From positions 4,357,040 through 4,421,039 of the forward strand of contig CAJSYZ010000009.1 of NCBI GenBank assembly GCA_910574455.1: 64,000 nucleotides of DNA, in the 5' to 3' direction. Below, in pieces: positions 10,490 to 22,224 of this stretch (within the stretch, counting starts at the first letter, position 1; each line of letters opens with the position of its first letter). The translations under genes were made by a program, and so were the position numbers. Under the pieces are notes generated by a model, which saw nothing but the letters and a program-made list of their open reading frames with translations, was not told the origin of the DNA and did no database searches. The stretch is from Trichaptum fuscoviolaceum (Eukaryota > Basidiomycota > Agaricomycetes > Hymenochaetales > Trichaptaceae).

Positions 10490-12018
10490 GTAGTTTACGA
10501 ACAGTCGTACGGGAGTCAGGGGTATAGCAGTTGAGACAGTATGCAGAGTCAGCGTCACCGCCACTGGCAGGATGTTGAAGATGAAAGAGAAACAAAGAGT
10601 GCGTACGTTCTTACTAACTTGAAGTAGTTATTGCTGACACTTCTTATACACTTGAAGTCGTTGCCACGTTGATGCTCCCCGATCACGTCTCAAGCAGCCA
10701 GTTGAACCAATTCTCCGTTTCCGGCCTGAGTACAGATGTAGAAGTCGAAGAAGTTCGTCCGAGTTGCCACTGGCAGTGAACGAGGAAGGCTTTTTCCAAG
10801 TACAGCTTTCAGGCGGAGTCTCAAACTTGAATTCAAGTTCAACTGAATTGAAACATGAAGAAGTCCGAGTCGCAGGTTCAAGTTCAACTTGAAGTTACGT
10901 ACTATTACTACTAATTACTACTACTCACTGGCAGGCTGCCAGCCTGAGTGCGGCGCGGTACCAGTGCACTGCCATGGCAGTCGGATAAACTCGAACTCCG
11001 ACTCGGAGGCGGTGTCACGGCCCGGTATCACTGTCATATCATACTCAGGCTAGTACTACTGTACTACTAGAGTAGTAGTATGATGCCGGCACTTCGGCGT
11101 TCTACTAGTAGTAGTACTACTTAGTAGTAAACTCGGAGCCTGAGGCACGGCCAGGTGGTGGGAATTCACTATAACTTGAATCTGATATAAACATCTGCCA
11201 GTGGTGTGAACGCTTCTTCGACATGAAGCCTGAGTCACAGTTGTAAAACCTTGAGCCTGCGGCCGGGAAGAGAAGACTGGAGTGGGAAAATCGAAGTTCA
11301 TATTGAAGCCAGCGCCGGTTGAACTAGAACATCATTCAGTTAAAGGGCTTCCGAACTTCTCTTAATCACCGTTGTCCGGTACTTCAGCACAAGCCTCAGG
11401 CGCGTAGTTCTCAAGTTAGGGGCTTGATTGATCATGAACTTACAGCATATTCAGAAAAGGATGACAGTGCGCACTTTTGTGCTTTTTTTCTACCCGACCC
11501 TGATTGCCTTACTAGCCTGAGTAGTACCGTACTATCATGAAGAAGTTCACGTGCTGGGAAAGTCCTATGATCTTATATGTAGTTGCTGAAGCTCTTACAT
11601 TTATATTAGCTAGTATACTATTGTATTTGCATGGAGTTAAGTATCAACTTGAAAGGTCAAGGCAGTAGAGTATCTAAGTTTGTGGATGGACAAAGGCTTC
11701 CGGTCACAAACGACTTTCAAGAAACAAGGGTCACCGGCACGCAGCTCACACTGTTGAGAATATTGTCTGCCAGTGGGTACGTCCGAGCTTCCCCATACTA
11801 GTAGTACTAAAGGCATCAGGGTCGGATAGAAAAAAAGCACAAAAGTGCGCACTCAGGCTGTCATCCTTCAAGTTTTCTGAATATGCTGTAGAAGTAGTAC
11901 TAGGGTGAAAATTTAAAGTTATGCCAGCAGCGAGCCAGAAAAAGTAGTCACAATAGATTACTCCGACTGAATCGGATCTTTACGACCCGGAATACTACTA
12001 GTACTGATAAGTAGTATA
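10490..12018. other. Non-coding stretch with TAC/TAG triplet tracts
   Basis: No convincing gene. It holds short runs built from AGTAGT/ACTACT, many copies of ACTCAGGCT/AGCCTGAGT-like words and AACTTGAA words, giving many short self-complementary segments such as TAGTAGTACTACTA. ORFs here are short and not protein-like. Confidence 0.6.
11441..11890. repeat. Inverted repeat pair (about 80 bp arms)
   Basis: Arm 11441-11519 (TACAGCATATTCAGAAAA ... CACTTTTGTGCTTTTTTTCTA) reappears in reverse at 11811-11890, with small indels. The roughly 290-bp interior shows no gene. It resembles a foldback or MITE-like element, but no target duplication was found. Confidence 0.6.
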
Positions 12019-12696
12019 TGTCGAGATCCCAGGCCCCTTTTCTCATTTCCCGCACTTTCCCGCCAAGGATCCCGACATGAGCAGACAATCCCGCGGGGAG
12101 AATCCCGCCATTGGATTCCCCGCGCGAAACCCCTTTCCCGACTCGCACGATCCCCCGCAAGATCCCCCGCTCACGTGACCTATCCCGCACCACCGTCCCG
12201 ACCACCATGCACGCATACACACATTCATTTACGACGACCCGCCACGGCACACGTACATTCACTTATCAACATACGCTCATTAATCCGTTAGTACCTCAAG
12301 GTGACGACCTGCAACAGTCTGGCATACCTAGTCTGGCTAGTCACGGCCCCGGACCGGATGCTGACGTCCACGGACAGGCCGTAGCCATCTGGAGAGACGG
12401 GATAGACATGCCTAGCAGTGCGGTCGTAGCATGTATCGTTTGTAGTAGATAGGTGCGCATTGCGCAAGGACACTTAGCGTAGATTAACTATACAGTCTTT
12501 ACGAAGTAGATAAATAGCTGTAGGCATCATAAGGAGCACCCCACTTTTGACCTCTTGTGGAGTGCTTCCTTAGGTGCGATCTCTCTCTTTTCTCCTGTGT
12601 AGTTAGTTGCGCAATACTTACTTGTGGAGTGCTTCCTTAGGGATCTGCTTACTTGACGTTCAAAGCAGTGAAGAGTCCTAGCTGGCCTTGAGAATC
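12019..12696 (+). repeat. 5' LTR of the Ty3/gypsy element
   Basis: Begins TGTCGAGATCCCAGGCC and matches 21546-22224 over its whole length, with about five substitutions and one 1-nt indel (about 99% identical). The match ends after CCTTGAGAATC. The five bases before it (GTATA) are not repeated after the 3' LTR (TATCT), so no target duplication is visible. Confidence 0.9.
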
Positions 12697-12937
12697 CCGC
12701 GACGCGCCTGGATAGAATCCCGCGCGTTTCCCGCCTGAATTCCCACGCTCGTTCCCAGTCGCGAATCCAGATTCCCGAACGCGGGTTCTTGTCGCGAATT
12801 CCAGTTTCCCGAAACTGTTTCCCGCTACAATTCCCGACGGTCGTAACATTAGGTCAAAAGTCCTGGCTCACCGCCGCTCGGACTCGACACCCTCACGCTC
12901 TTTACTTCTACCCCCGCACCCGTACCGCCGACCAGCG
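12697..12937 (+). other. Gypsy leader between LTR and gag
   Basis: No ORF; repeated GAATCCCGCG and TTCCCG words. The primer-binding site should start just after 12696 but I could not match it to a tRNA with confidence. Confidence 0.5.
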
Positions 12938-13431
12938 ATGTCGTCCCACCAGGAATGGGGAGGACTCGCAGATACCTTCGCTTTCCCGTCCCCGAGCTCC
13001 TCGATGGAGGAAGACAAACTCCAGCCCATCCTTGATCGCCTCGACACCCTCGAAAAACGCTACTCCAAGCTAGTCAACGAACACAATCAGGTTCAGAACA
13101 CAGTCGCCCAGCTCAAGCACGCCAACCGGGCGTTAGAAGCCCAAATCGCGAGCCAGCCCGCCTCCCCGTCTGGGGGCGGAGCAGGGCTCAAGATGAAGCT
13201 TCCCGACACCTTCGAAGGCGAACGAGCCAAGCTGGAGAACTGGATTCACCAGATTAAGCTCTACCTGTTCGGACAACATCCGGGACTAGACAAAACCCAC
13301 AAGGTCGCATTCGCTCTGATGCTACTGCGGGGGCCGGCGCAAGACTGGGCACAACCTATTCTAGATCGACTCCAGGACATCCCGACACCGCCAGAAGCCG
13401 CCAGCCTGGAGGCCCTGTTCACCGAGCCGTA

Positions 13432-16400
13432 CCAACTAATAATCTTATAGATCCGCGATAATTATCGCAACCTGTTTCTAAAGTTATCGCGGTAACGGGA
13501 CCATAGCTTTTTTGGCCTGTGCGGCAGCTTAATGCCGGGGTGCCGCCTCACGGCACCTCACGGCATGCATCCCGCGTCAGGGACCAGGCTGAATTCGGTA
13601 ATACAGCCCGGTTTGTATCCCTGGCGCGTTTGCGTTGCGATAATTTCGCTACCGGGGCCTAGCCCCTCGTAATTTGATATAAATTAGCTTCTATCTAGTG
13701 CTATAGGTAAATCTTTTTTATTTGCAATATGACGTAGCCGTTATTTTACAATTAATGTTGCGTTACTGCGCGAAAGTAAGCGCCGGCGCTTACTATGGCG
13801 TCGTGCGCGCGCGTCGTCTGTCCTTGTCCTTTTCTCCCACTTTCACGACGATTACGTCGTTTGCCTCTTCTTAACTCTGGCTTTTCTCATATGTCGTTCT
13901 ACAACTTGTGTGCTGGATGGATGCCAATGCAAATTTGGTGGTGCGAAGGAGCAGGAAAGCCGTAAATGTGGCAGGTGCGTCAGACTGGATCCTGCACTTC
14001 TTGCCGTTAAAAGCTGACCATTACACTCAGTAGCTTCGAGCGAGCGAGCGATGCGAACCTTCGCCCTCATCTTCATAGCCACAATGCAAACGATACCACA
14101 GGACACAGTGCATCCCCGTCGATCCTCCGCTCTCCCAAATCTGAGAACAGTGGCAGCAACAATTCCAAGCAAGACAATTTCTCTTAGAAGCCGCCACAAA
14201 CACAGCAATCGCAACAATCGCAGCACCGACAGCGACAATCACCACCGTCTCCGCACTATTGATTGAACAAGCCTGTTCAATAGTCGTACCAGGACGATCG
14301 CGATCTCGAGCAAGAGTTGGACGACTCGGATTTCAAACAGCGTGCGCCCCGACCTACTCCCCATCCACATCTCGTACATGCTCACAGCTTCCCCTCGGCA
14401 TCTCCTTTTCAGCTAGAGCAACAGCACGCGCAAGCACTCGTCTGTATGTGGCCGTTATTTTATACCGTACGAGTTCCTGGTTCAAACCACCTCTTCGGTG
14501 GTAGTGGGCGCTGGACGATGACCACCGGTCTTGATGCCGTTATCGAACGTGCTGATAGATCACAGTGAGTAGTCCAATAAGATAATATGCATTGGTAATG
14601 CGATGATAGTACTGCGGCATTGGGGAAGAGCCTTCGCGACTGCGCGCGATCTTCGTGGCAGCGGCTTTGCGAAGGACAATCTTAGTATGTTTGTGCTCTC
14701 TTTTTTGTACTTAAATCTTGTATAATATTACTTTATTTTGATCTATAATATATATACATTTGAACCATAAAAAAACTGCGTGCAAGGAGTGAATGATGTG
14801 CTTTTTAGACGTTGTCGAAGGTGCCCTTCGACACGTCCGTGTCCTCGAAGTTGCGTCCGGCGATTCCCGGAGCATTCATCCGAGGCATCGCCGGACACAC
14901 TTTTCTCTCAAAATTAAAACACGCGTCCATACACGCGTCAGGCACATTACTCCAAGCAAAAGGGCCAACTTGAGAGTAAATTATCATATTTATTTTACTA
15001 GCAATAATGTACTTAGATGTTGAGTAATAAGCAAAACAGTCAGAAAAAGTGCTGTTCCAGCAGTATTTACTCATTTGTATATTTTTGTGTACTTCTGAGA
15101 CTTCAATCTTTTGCAGAGTAGATCCACCTCACATTATATAGAGTTTTAAAAAAGAATTTTGCCAATAGATAGAGTGGAAGTGCTTGAACTCAAAAGTGGT
15201 GTTTCGAAAGCATCACTTTCAGTGAAACTTGTACTACTATGCTCGACTCTCCAATGGTTTTGTTTACTTCACAGCTCTTTTCTTCATAACTTCCAATCTA
15301 ACACCTACATTGCTTTCTATAGTGTCTCTATTATTGCTATGTAGCATTACTGCATTTTTAATCGTCATTGATTTTGTGTAATTAGCTGCGAATGCTGAGA
15401 TTTGACCCAAAAGTGCTCAAAATGGCCACTTTTAGGGATTGTTTCATTTTTATAGCCTCTTTTAATCCCCCATTAAAGCCCATAATTTTTCTAGAGGCTC
15501 TATAGTATGTATAGAGGAACTATGTAAATATTTAAAGCGAGCAGTGGAACATAAGATAAAAGACAAATCGAAGAATTTGAGCATATATGCATGAATCATG
15601 GATTTCTTTTGTAGGCTCTATGTTGTACCCTTTATAACGCCTTTTCTAGCCTCCGTATTTTCTTAGTACATCACTTAGCATATGATACACTTAATCTAGT
15701 ACTGTGCCTTAGGTTAATTGCTCTACATAAAATTCAAAGCGTATGTTATTGATTTGTTTGAAGCAAAAAAAAAGTCAGAGACATACCATATTTGGTAATT
15801 TCACGCGATTCTCAGGGTCGTGGCGCGCTATCTGCACGCATCACGTTGAACGTCGTCTTTCCCTCTTTCCTCACTGTTCTTCAAGCTCTCAAGCTATGGA
15901 TGACGGGCAAGAAGGCATTTGCTGCGCGCAAACGCCGTCTTGCTTCTGCTTCCGCAGCCTCTCGCCTCTCGGGCGCGAGCTGTATGCTCGCAAGCGCAGC
16001 TTTCTAGGCCTCGGGCGACGAGTCCTACCCCTACAACCTCGTTAACTCTCTGGACGACGAGAAGCTCAAGGACAAGTTCAAGCCCGAGGACCCGGCCATG
16101 CTAGAGGCTACCGTCAACAAGACGATTTCATGGCTCGACGCCTCGCATGAAGCATCGAAGCAGGAGTATGAGGAGAAGCAACGGACCTGGAGAGTGTCGC
16201 GAACCCCTTCATGCAGAAGTTCTTCTCCGGTGCGGGCGGTGCATTCCCTGGCGGTGCGCCATTCCATTCAGCTTTAGGTGGTCTTTGCGAAGGTGAGTAG
16301 CCCATCAGATTTGACTGACAGTGGCTTGTTCTTCACTGCAGTTGTGCCACACTCCATTGAGCCGTGCGTGATAGACGCTTGCGAGCTCACACGTCCTTTC

Positions 16401-17025
16401 CCTTGTCGGTAGCCTATACTCAAGCAGATCCTCCACAAGCAGCCCATCTTCCTCATTCTTTCACAGTCGAAATCGAGCTGAGCATCTTTGCCGAGGACGA
16501 GGAGGTCGCCGACTTCAATGCGGTCGCCACACGGACAGACAGCAGCAGCGCGTCCGGGAGCGAGAAGCGAGGGCTCGCGCGCTGCGCTTATCCTCACCTG
16601 CGGCGTGCTCATGCACCATGGGGCTGGCCAGAGGACTGCGGGCCCGACGCGCCACGCAAGGACCGCGCATTACCCCAGCAAGGTAGCGGGACCGGGGCGC
16701 GCCATTTCCCGCCGCGTGCGCGCGCGCGCAAGGCGGCCACGCGCACCGCCCTAGCGCGTGCTTTTTTGTATTTAAAGTATTTATTTGAAATGGTAGATAG
16801 GCCTGGACTGTAGTCAAGGCACTTTAAATTAATAAAATATTTATTTCAAATGAGTGCGTGGCCCTGCTGTGCTGCCGGACGAAGCCCTGACAAGGCTGCA
16901 CCGGCACGCACGGCCGAGGCAGAGCTGAAAGGCAGAACGAGCTGCCGAAGGCCTGCCGAAGTTATCGCGATAACTTTAGAAACGGATTGCGATAATTATC
17001 GCATATCTATAAGATTATTAGTTGG
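13432..17025 (+). mobile_element. TIR element E2 (3594 bp) nested in gypsy gag
   Basis: Same element as E1 in opposite orientation: TIRs start CCAACTAATAATCTTAT, flanking TA at 13430-13431 and 17026-17027. The palindrome GTAAGCGCCGGCGCTTAC is at 13776-13793. The order of parts is as in E1: promoter-side end, Cys/Gln-rich remnant (13900-14560), a shared 14800-14900 segment (FEDTDVSKGTFDNV on the minus strand, also near 3740 in E1), HSP70-like fragment, GC-rich end. The copies differ by many substitutions and small indels, so they are not recent sisters. Region 14570-15780 is AT-rich with no convincing gene. Confidence 0.8.
15786..16420 (+). pseudogene. HSP70 C-terminal-like fragment inside E2, broken
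   Basis: Homologous to the E1 fragment: SYPYNLVNSLDDEK and TISWLDASHEASKQEYEEK are readable, then a 1-nt deletion in the lid (near 16184) shifts frame, while the other frame continues VANPFMQKFF and GGAFPGGAPF. A TAG at about 16006 interrupts the upstream part. A GT-AG intron (GTGAGTAGCC ... TTCACTGCAG, about 16292-16341) seems to follow. Because the lid sequence is more canonical here (NPFMQKFF, EEK) than in E1 at several positions, both derive from a common captured copy rather than one from the other. Confidence 0.65.
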
Positions 17026-17763
17026 TACTGGTGGTTCACCGCCCTTCGCGCCTCTTACGGAGAAATCGATGCAGACAAAGCCGCAGCCGACAAGCTGATG
17101 CGCCTACGCCAGACAGGAACGGTCGCCGAGTTTGCGTCGCAATTCCGTGCCCTCCAAGCCCTCACCGGGTGGCCCAAGGACACAACGACGGACGTCATCT
17201 ACCTCGACATGTTCCGGAAGGGACTCAAAGACCAGGTTCGCCAGCACATCGCCAGCACAGAGGCGAAGGATATGAAATTCGATGCCTACGTCAATTGGGT
17301 TTCCGAGACGGACGAGAAGCTAAGGCTCGCACACGCCTATGGACCAGTATCAAAGCCAGCGGCTACGCCCCGAAGCAATCCCGGCACCACTAGCTCAGTT
17401 CCGCGTACGATCCCGACTGCGGGCGCAAGCTCGACGAAGGATCCCAACGCAATGGAGATTGACAGGGTGCGCCGGGAGCGCAGGAGTAAGGGACTATGCT
17501 ACTACTGCGGAGAGAAAGACCATTTAGTGAGCGATTGCCCAACGCGACCGCCAACCCGAAACTTAAAGGCTACGAAATCCACGTCCCCGTCGAGCCCCTC
17601 GCCCCCCGCGCTCCAGTCGTTCGAAGAAACGCTCAAACGTATGGCGGAACAGTACGTCCAGAATGTGCAGCAGTCCGTGCTACAGAACGCATTCGCCGCC
17701 ATGACGCCCGCCGCCAAGAACGTTCACAATCCCGAAGCCCCGCCCCCAGCGGATTTTCAGTAG

Positions 17764-18293
17764 GGTTGTATTGCTCAGTCGCGCCCTATACGACCCAACC
17801 GCCCTTGTGGCCGAAGAACTCTCTTAATAATGGTCCCTTGTATTTAACCATCTCTACAATAGACCGTCGTCTTCGACGACATTTGAAGTTCCCGGTACAG
17901 GTTAGCGACGGAAAAACGGATGCCTTAGCCACAGTAATGTTAGACAGCGGTGCGTCGGGAACTTTCATAAATTCCCGCTACGTTTCGCGACACGGACTCC
18001 AGACCCGGGACTTGGTAATCCCGATACTTTTGCGCAACGCGGACAATTCCCCGAACGCGATTGGACGCATCACCAAGGAAGTAGTCCTCAACGTCGAGAT
18101 GAAGGGACACTTAGAACAGTTGACCATGGCCGTCGCGGATATTGGCGACGACAATATTATCATGGGGATCGACTGGTTGCGGCACCATAACCCAACCATT
18201 GACTGGACCAACGATGTGGTCGATCTCAACCGCTGCCCGCCCCAGTGTGACAACCACAGCAACGCCTGGTCCCGCTTCCCCGCCTCGCCATAG
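17764..18293 (+). CDS. gypsy aspartic protease region
   Basis: Frame -1 relative to gag, entered around the gag stop (17761-17763). The catalytic motif LDSGASGTFI (DSG form of the retropepsin D-S/T-G) lies near 17940, with the flap-side hydrophobic segment IIMGIDWL near 18157. It cuts the polyprotein in the element's particle. It ends at TAG 18291-18293. The reverse transcriptase resumes in another frame, so the natural polyprotein is interrupted here. Confidence 0.8.
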
Positions 18294-20242
18294 CAGAAGA
18301 AGTCGAGACCCCCTGGGGGCCCGACAGGACCCAGGCCGAATGGGAAGCTGTCCCACCAGGATTTCGGTACTCAGAAAAATATTGGGACCAGTACCACGAC
18401 GCTGAATCCTACTTCGTCACGACGGACGACCACTTCGCGTACAAAATTGCCGCCTCGTACACCCACTCCCAGGCCATCGCTGAGAAGTCAGCAGTGAAGG
18501 AAGGCGAGAAAACCTTCGAGGAACTAGTTCCCCCCGAATTTCGTGAGTTTGCCGACGTTTTCTCGAAAGTTGAATCCGAAAGGCTTCCACTACGCAAGCC
18601 GTATGATCACGCCATAGATTTAGAACCCGGGAAGGTTCCCCCGTACAGCAAAATCTATCCGTTGGCCCCGGCCGAACGCGACGCCCTTCGCGAATTCGTT
18701 GACGAAAACCTGCGCAAAGGGTACATACGACCTTCGAAATCCCCTGCAGCGGCTCCCGTCTTCTTTATCAAGAAAAAGGACGGAACCTTGCGCATGGTAG
18801 TCGATTACCGACGACTGAACGATATCACGGTCAAGAATCGATACCCGCTTCCCCTCACGATGGAACTCGTAGACGCACTGCAAAAGGCGAAGGTTTTCAC
18901 GACGTTAGATTTGCGATGGGGCTACCACAACGTGCGACTGAAGCAAGGCGACGAGTGGAAGGCCGCATTTCGGACTCAGGCAGGACATTTCGAACCAACG
19001 GTGATGACATTCGGGCTCACGAATGCCCCGGCGACCTTCCAGCATATGATGAACGATATCTTCAAAGATCTCATTGGAGTATACGTGATCATCTATCTTG
19101 ACGACTTGCTAATCTTTTCCGAAGATGAATCGCAGCACGAGGAACACGTACGGGAAGTCCTTAAGCGGCTGCGCGAAAACGACTTGTTCTGTAAACCCGA
19201 AAAGTGCAAATTCAAACAGACTTCCGTCGAGTATCTCGGGATGATTATTTCGCAGGGAAAGGTGGCGATGGATCCCGCCAAGGTACAGGCGGTCCTCGAC
19301 TGGCCTACCCCGAAAAAGGTGAAAGACATTCAAGCCTTCCTCGGGTTCGCGAATTTCTATCGACGCTTCATTCGGGATTTCTCGCACATCGTCAAACCGC
19401 TCACGACGCTGCTGAAGAAGGACGTTCGCTGGGCCTGGACAGAAAACCAGCAGTTCGCTTTCAACTATCTCAAGCGCATGTTCACGACCGCCCCCGTCCT
19501 GATGATGCCAGACATGTCGCGACAATTCATCGTGGAATGCGACACCTCTGATTTCGCGACCGGCGCGGTCTTGTCCCAGGAAGGCAACGACGGGCTGATA
19601 CATCCGGTCGCCTTTTTCTCGAAATCCCTCAACGATGCGGAACGCAACTACGAGATTTATGACAAGGAGCTACTCGCGATTATTCGAGCTCTTGACGAGT
19701 GGCGACATTATCTCGAAGGTGCGAGTCATAAACTCGATATCGTGTCTGACCACAAGAATCTGCTATATTTCTCTGAATCCCGAACGCTGACGCGACGCCA
19801 AGCCCGGTGGAGTCTGTTCCTCACCCGCTTCGATTTTACGATTCGCCATCACCCAGGGCGACTCGGGGGCAAACCCGACGCCATGTCACGACGCGTCGAT
19901 CTTCAACCCGAAGGCGAAGACAACACGGGACGGACCCTCTTGACCCCCGAAATGTTTCGACTAAAGGCAATTCGTCGGGGAATGACGCAGGTACACGGGG
20001 ATCAGGCCCTCCTACGACGCATTCGTAAGTCAGATCAATATGAAGACGAACTGGTGGACGCGATCGAGCTGGTCAAGTCCAAGGCGCCTCGAGTCCTGAC
20101 CAAGGAACTTGAGGACTGGAGCACCGAGGAAGGCCTCATCCTGTACCAGGGTAAGGTTTACGTCCCGAAAGACGAGACCATTCGCCGGGATGTGGTGAAG
20201 ACTTACCACGACAGTCTCCCCGCCAGACATCCTGGACGTTGA
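18285..20242 (+). CDS. pol: gypsy reverse transcriptase and RNase H
   Basis: An open frame with LRMVVDYRRLN, FGLTNAPATFQ and the catalytic YLDDLLIFS (YxDD). The RNase H part has PVAFFSKSLN, AERNYEIYDKELLAI and the first Asp in CDTSDFATGAV. It then runs into the zinc-binding start of integrase (DSLPARHPGR), where a 1-nt deletion near 20238 causes a TGA. Chromovirus elements usually have Gly-His-Pro-Gly there. Length and order are normal for a Ty3/gypsy pol middle section. Confidence 0.9.
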
Positions 20243-21545
20243 AAACGTTTGAGATGGTAAGCCGCAACTACTGGTGGCCCGGGATGTCTAACTTCGTAGA
20301 ACGATACGTTTCGGGATGCGATACCTGCGCACGCACGAAGAACCGATCCCAACGCCCGGTAGGACTCCTGCAACCGAACGAAATCCCGCAGGGCCCCTGG
20401 CAGGCGATTTCGTGCGATTTCATCACCCAGCTCCCCCGATCTGAGGATTACGACGCAATTTTCGTGGTGGTCGACCGTCTCACCAAGCAAGCGCATTTTA
20501 TCCCGACCACGTCTGATGTCGATGCACCGGAAACTGCAGAACTCTTCCTGCAACACGTCTGGAAGCTGCACGGAACCCCCCGCCAGATCATATCCGACCG
20601 AGGACCACAGTTTGTCGCGCAGTTCATGAAAGCCCTTTTTTCCCGACTCGGTATCAAGGGTACCACGTCGACTGCATATCACCCGCAGACGGATGGGCAA
20701 ACCGAAAGGGTAAACCAAGAGCTGGAACAATATTTACGGGCTTTCATAGATACACGACAAGAAAACTGGGCCGGATTACTCCCGATGGCAGAGTTCGCGC
20801 ACAACACGAAAGCGCACGCGGCAACACGACAATCCCCGTTCGCGCTCGTCTACGGCTACAATCCCGAATTCACGATTGCCCCGAGCGACGGCCTGTCCAC
20901 GGTCCCCGCCGCGGACGCACGACTACAGGAGCTTCAGCAGGCACAGGAAGAGGCAAGAGCGGCTTTGGAGGTTGCGGCAGAGCGCATGAAGCAGCACTAC
21001 GATCAGGCCAGGAACGAGGCCCCGCAGTACGCAGTCGGGGATAAAGTATGGCTCGAGGCGACGAACGTTCGGCGACCGGGAGCGCGCAAATTATGACCGA
21101 AACGACTAGGGCCGTATAAAGTGAAGGCAAAGCTAAGTGACCTCACCTACGAACTCGAACTCCCTGCGTTGCTGAAGATTCATCCCGTATTTCACGTATC
21201 GCTGCTCTCGCCATACCACGAAGACGATATTCCCGGTCGAACGCAACCCCCGCCGCCCCCAGTTGAAGTAGAAGGAGATCTGGAGTACGAGGTGGAAGAG
21301 GTACTGGATGCTAGACGGTTTAGAGTCTTTAGACGGAGGTTTGAATATTTGGTACGATGGAAGGGGTATTCGAGCGCGGAAGATACGTGGATTCCCGCAA
21401 GGGATATGGGTAATGCAAAGGCTAAAATTCGCAGTTTCTATCGAAAACACCCGGACGCCCCTCGAGAAGTCAACGCTATCGAGCTCTGTGACCTGAGCAA
21501 GATTCAAGCTTGGCGCCCCGGAGTTGCGCCTTTGGAGGGGGGTAA
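20239..21545 (+). pseudogene. gypsy integrase and chromodomain, in-frame stop
   Basis: Integrase: zinc-binding Cys pair CDTCARTK, catalytic core with CDFITQLP (first Asp), SDRGPQFVAQF (second Asp) and QTERVNQELEQ (Glu). After the core comes a TGA (21094-21096), then LGPYKV (GPY motif) in the same frame. The C-terminal chromodomain is clear: YEVEEVLDARR, EYLVRWKGYSS and DTWIPA, which in this lineage targets integration to histone-marked chromatin. The open frame continues past 21545 into the LTR. Confidence 0.9.
21534..21545 (+). other. Polypurine tract
   Basis: GGAGGGGGGTAA directly before the 3' LTR start TGTCGAG; primes plus-strand DNA synthesis in LTR elements. Confidence 0.8.
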
Positions 21546-22224
21546 TGTCGAGATCCCAGGCCCCTTTTCTCATTTCCCGCACTTTCCCGCCAAGGATCCC
21601 GACATGAGCAGACAATCCCGCGGGGAGAATCCCGCCATTGGATTCCCCGCGCGAAACCCCTTTCCCGACTCGCACGATCCCCCGCAAGATCCCCCGCTCA
21701 CGTGACCTATCCCGCACCACCGTCCCGACCACCATGCACGCATACACACATTCATTTACAACGACCCGCCACGGCACACGTACATTCACTTATCAACATA
21801 CGCTCATTAATCCGTTAGTACCTCAAGGTGACGACCTGCAACAGTCTGGCATACCTAGTCTGGCTAGTCGCGGCCCCGGACCGGACGCTGACGTCCACGG
21901 ACAGGCCGTAGCCATCTGGAGAGACGGGATAGACATGCCTAGCAGTGCGGTCGTAGCATGTATCGTTTGTAGTAGATAGGTGCGCATTGCGCAAGGACAC
22001 TTAGCGTAGATTAACTATACAGTCTTTACGAAGTAGATAAATAGCTGTAGGCATCGTAAGGAGCACCCCACTTTTTGACCTCTTGTGGAGTGCTTCCTTA
22101 GGTGCGATCTCTCTCTTTTCTCCTGTGTAGTTAGTTGCGCAATACTTACTTGTGGAGTGCTTCCTTAGGGATCCGCTTACTTGACGTTCAAAGCAGTGAA
22201 GAGTCCTAGCTGGCCTTGAGAATC
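21546..22224 (+). repeat. 3' LTR of the gypsy element
   Basis: 679 bp, about 99% identical to the 5' LTR. It joins directly to TATCTAAAGG, the residue of gene P copy 1. Confidence 0.9.

Larger units (their letters stand above)
12938..17763 (+). pseudogene. gag: gag of the gypsy element, split by E2
   Basis: Coding parts are 12938-13431 and 17028-17763. The N-terminal part holds a coiled coil (ILDRLDTLEKRYSKLV, residues about 25-65). The retrotransposon gag capsid region follows (FEGERAKLENWIHQIKLYL, then after E2 GTVAEFASQFRAL and DMFRKGLKDQV). Near the C-terminus there is one zinc knuckle, CYYCGEKDHLVSDC (CX2CX4HX4C), for nucleic-acid binding. Removing E2 and one TA restores Glu-Pro-Tyr-Trp-Trp-Phe in a continuous frame, which shows E2 inserted after the gypsy element did. 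With E2 present, gag ends EPYQLIIL inside the TIR. Confidence 0.9.
12019..22224 (+). mobile_element. Ty3/gypsy chromovirus LTR retrotransposon, disrupted
   Basis: Order is LTR, gag, protease, RT, RNase H, integrase, chromodomain, LTR, which defines a chromovirus of the Ty3/gypsy superfamily. The purine tract GGAGGGGGGTAA (21534-21545) precedes the 3' LTR. LTR identity of about 99% says the insertion is recent, but coding breaks are present: E2 within gag, frame changes at the protease-RT and RNase H-integrase junctions, and a TGA at 21094-21096 before the chromodomain. The gag-to-protease frame change may be a normal -1 shift; the others look like damage. It is unlikely to be autonomous. It separates two unrelated genomic blocks without a target duplication. 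Confidence 0.9.

Noticed and set aside
11948..12018. 5' remainder of gene P copy 1 left of the gypsy element
   Set aside because: No similarity to P exons could be seen upstream of 12018.
12111..12452. 113-codon ORF, repeated at 21638-21979
   Set aside because: It lies wholly in the LTR and recurs only because the two LTRs are copies; low-complexity Thr/Arg/His composition.
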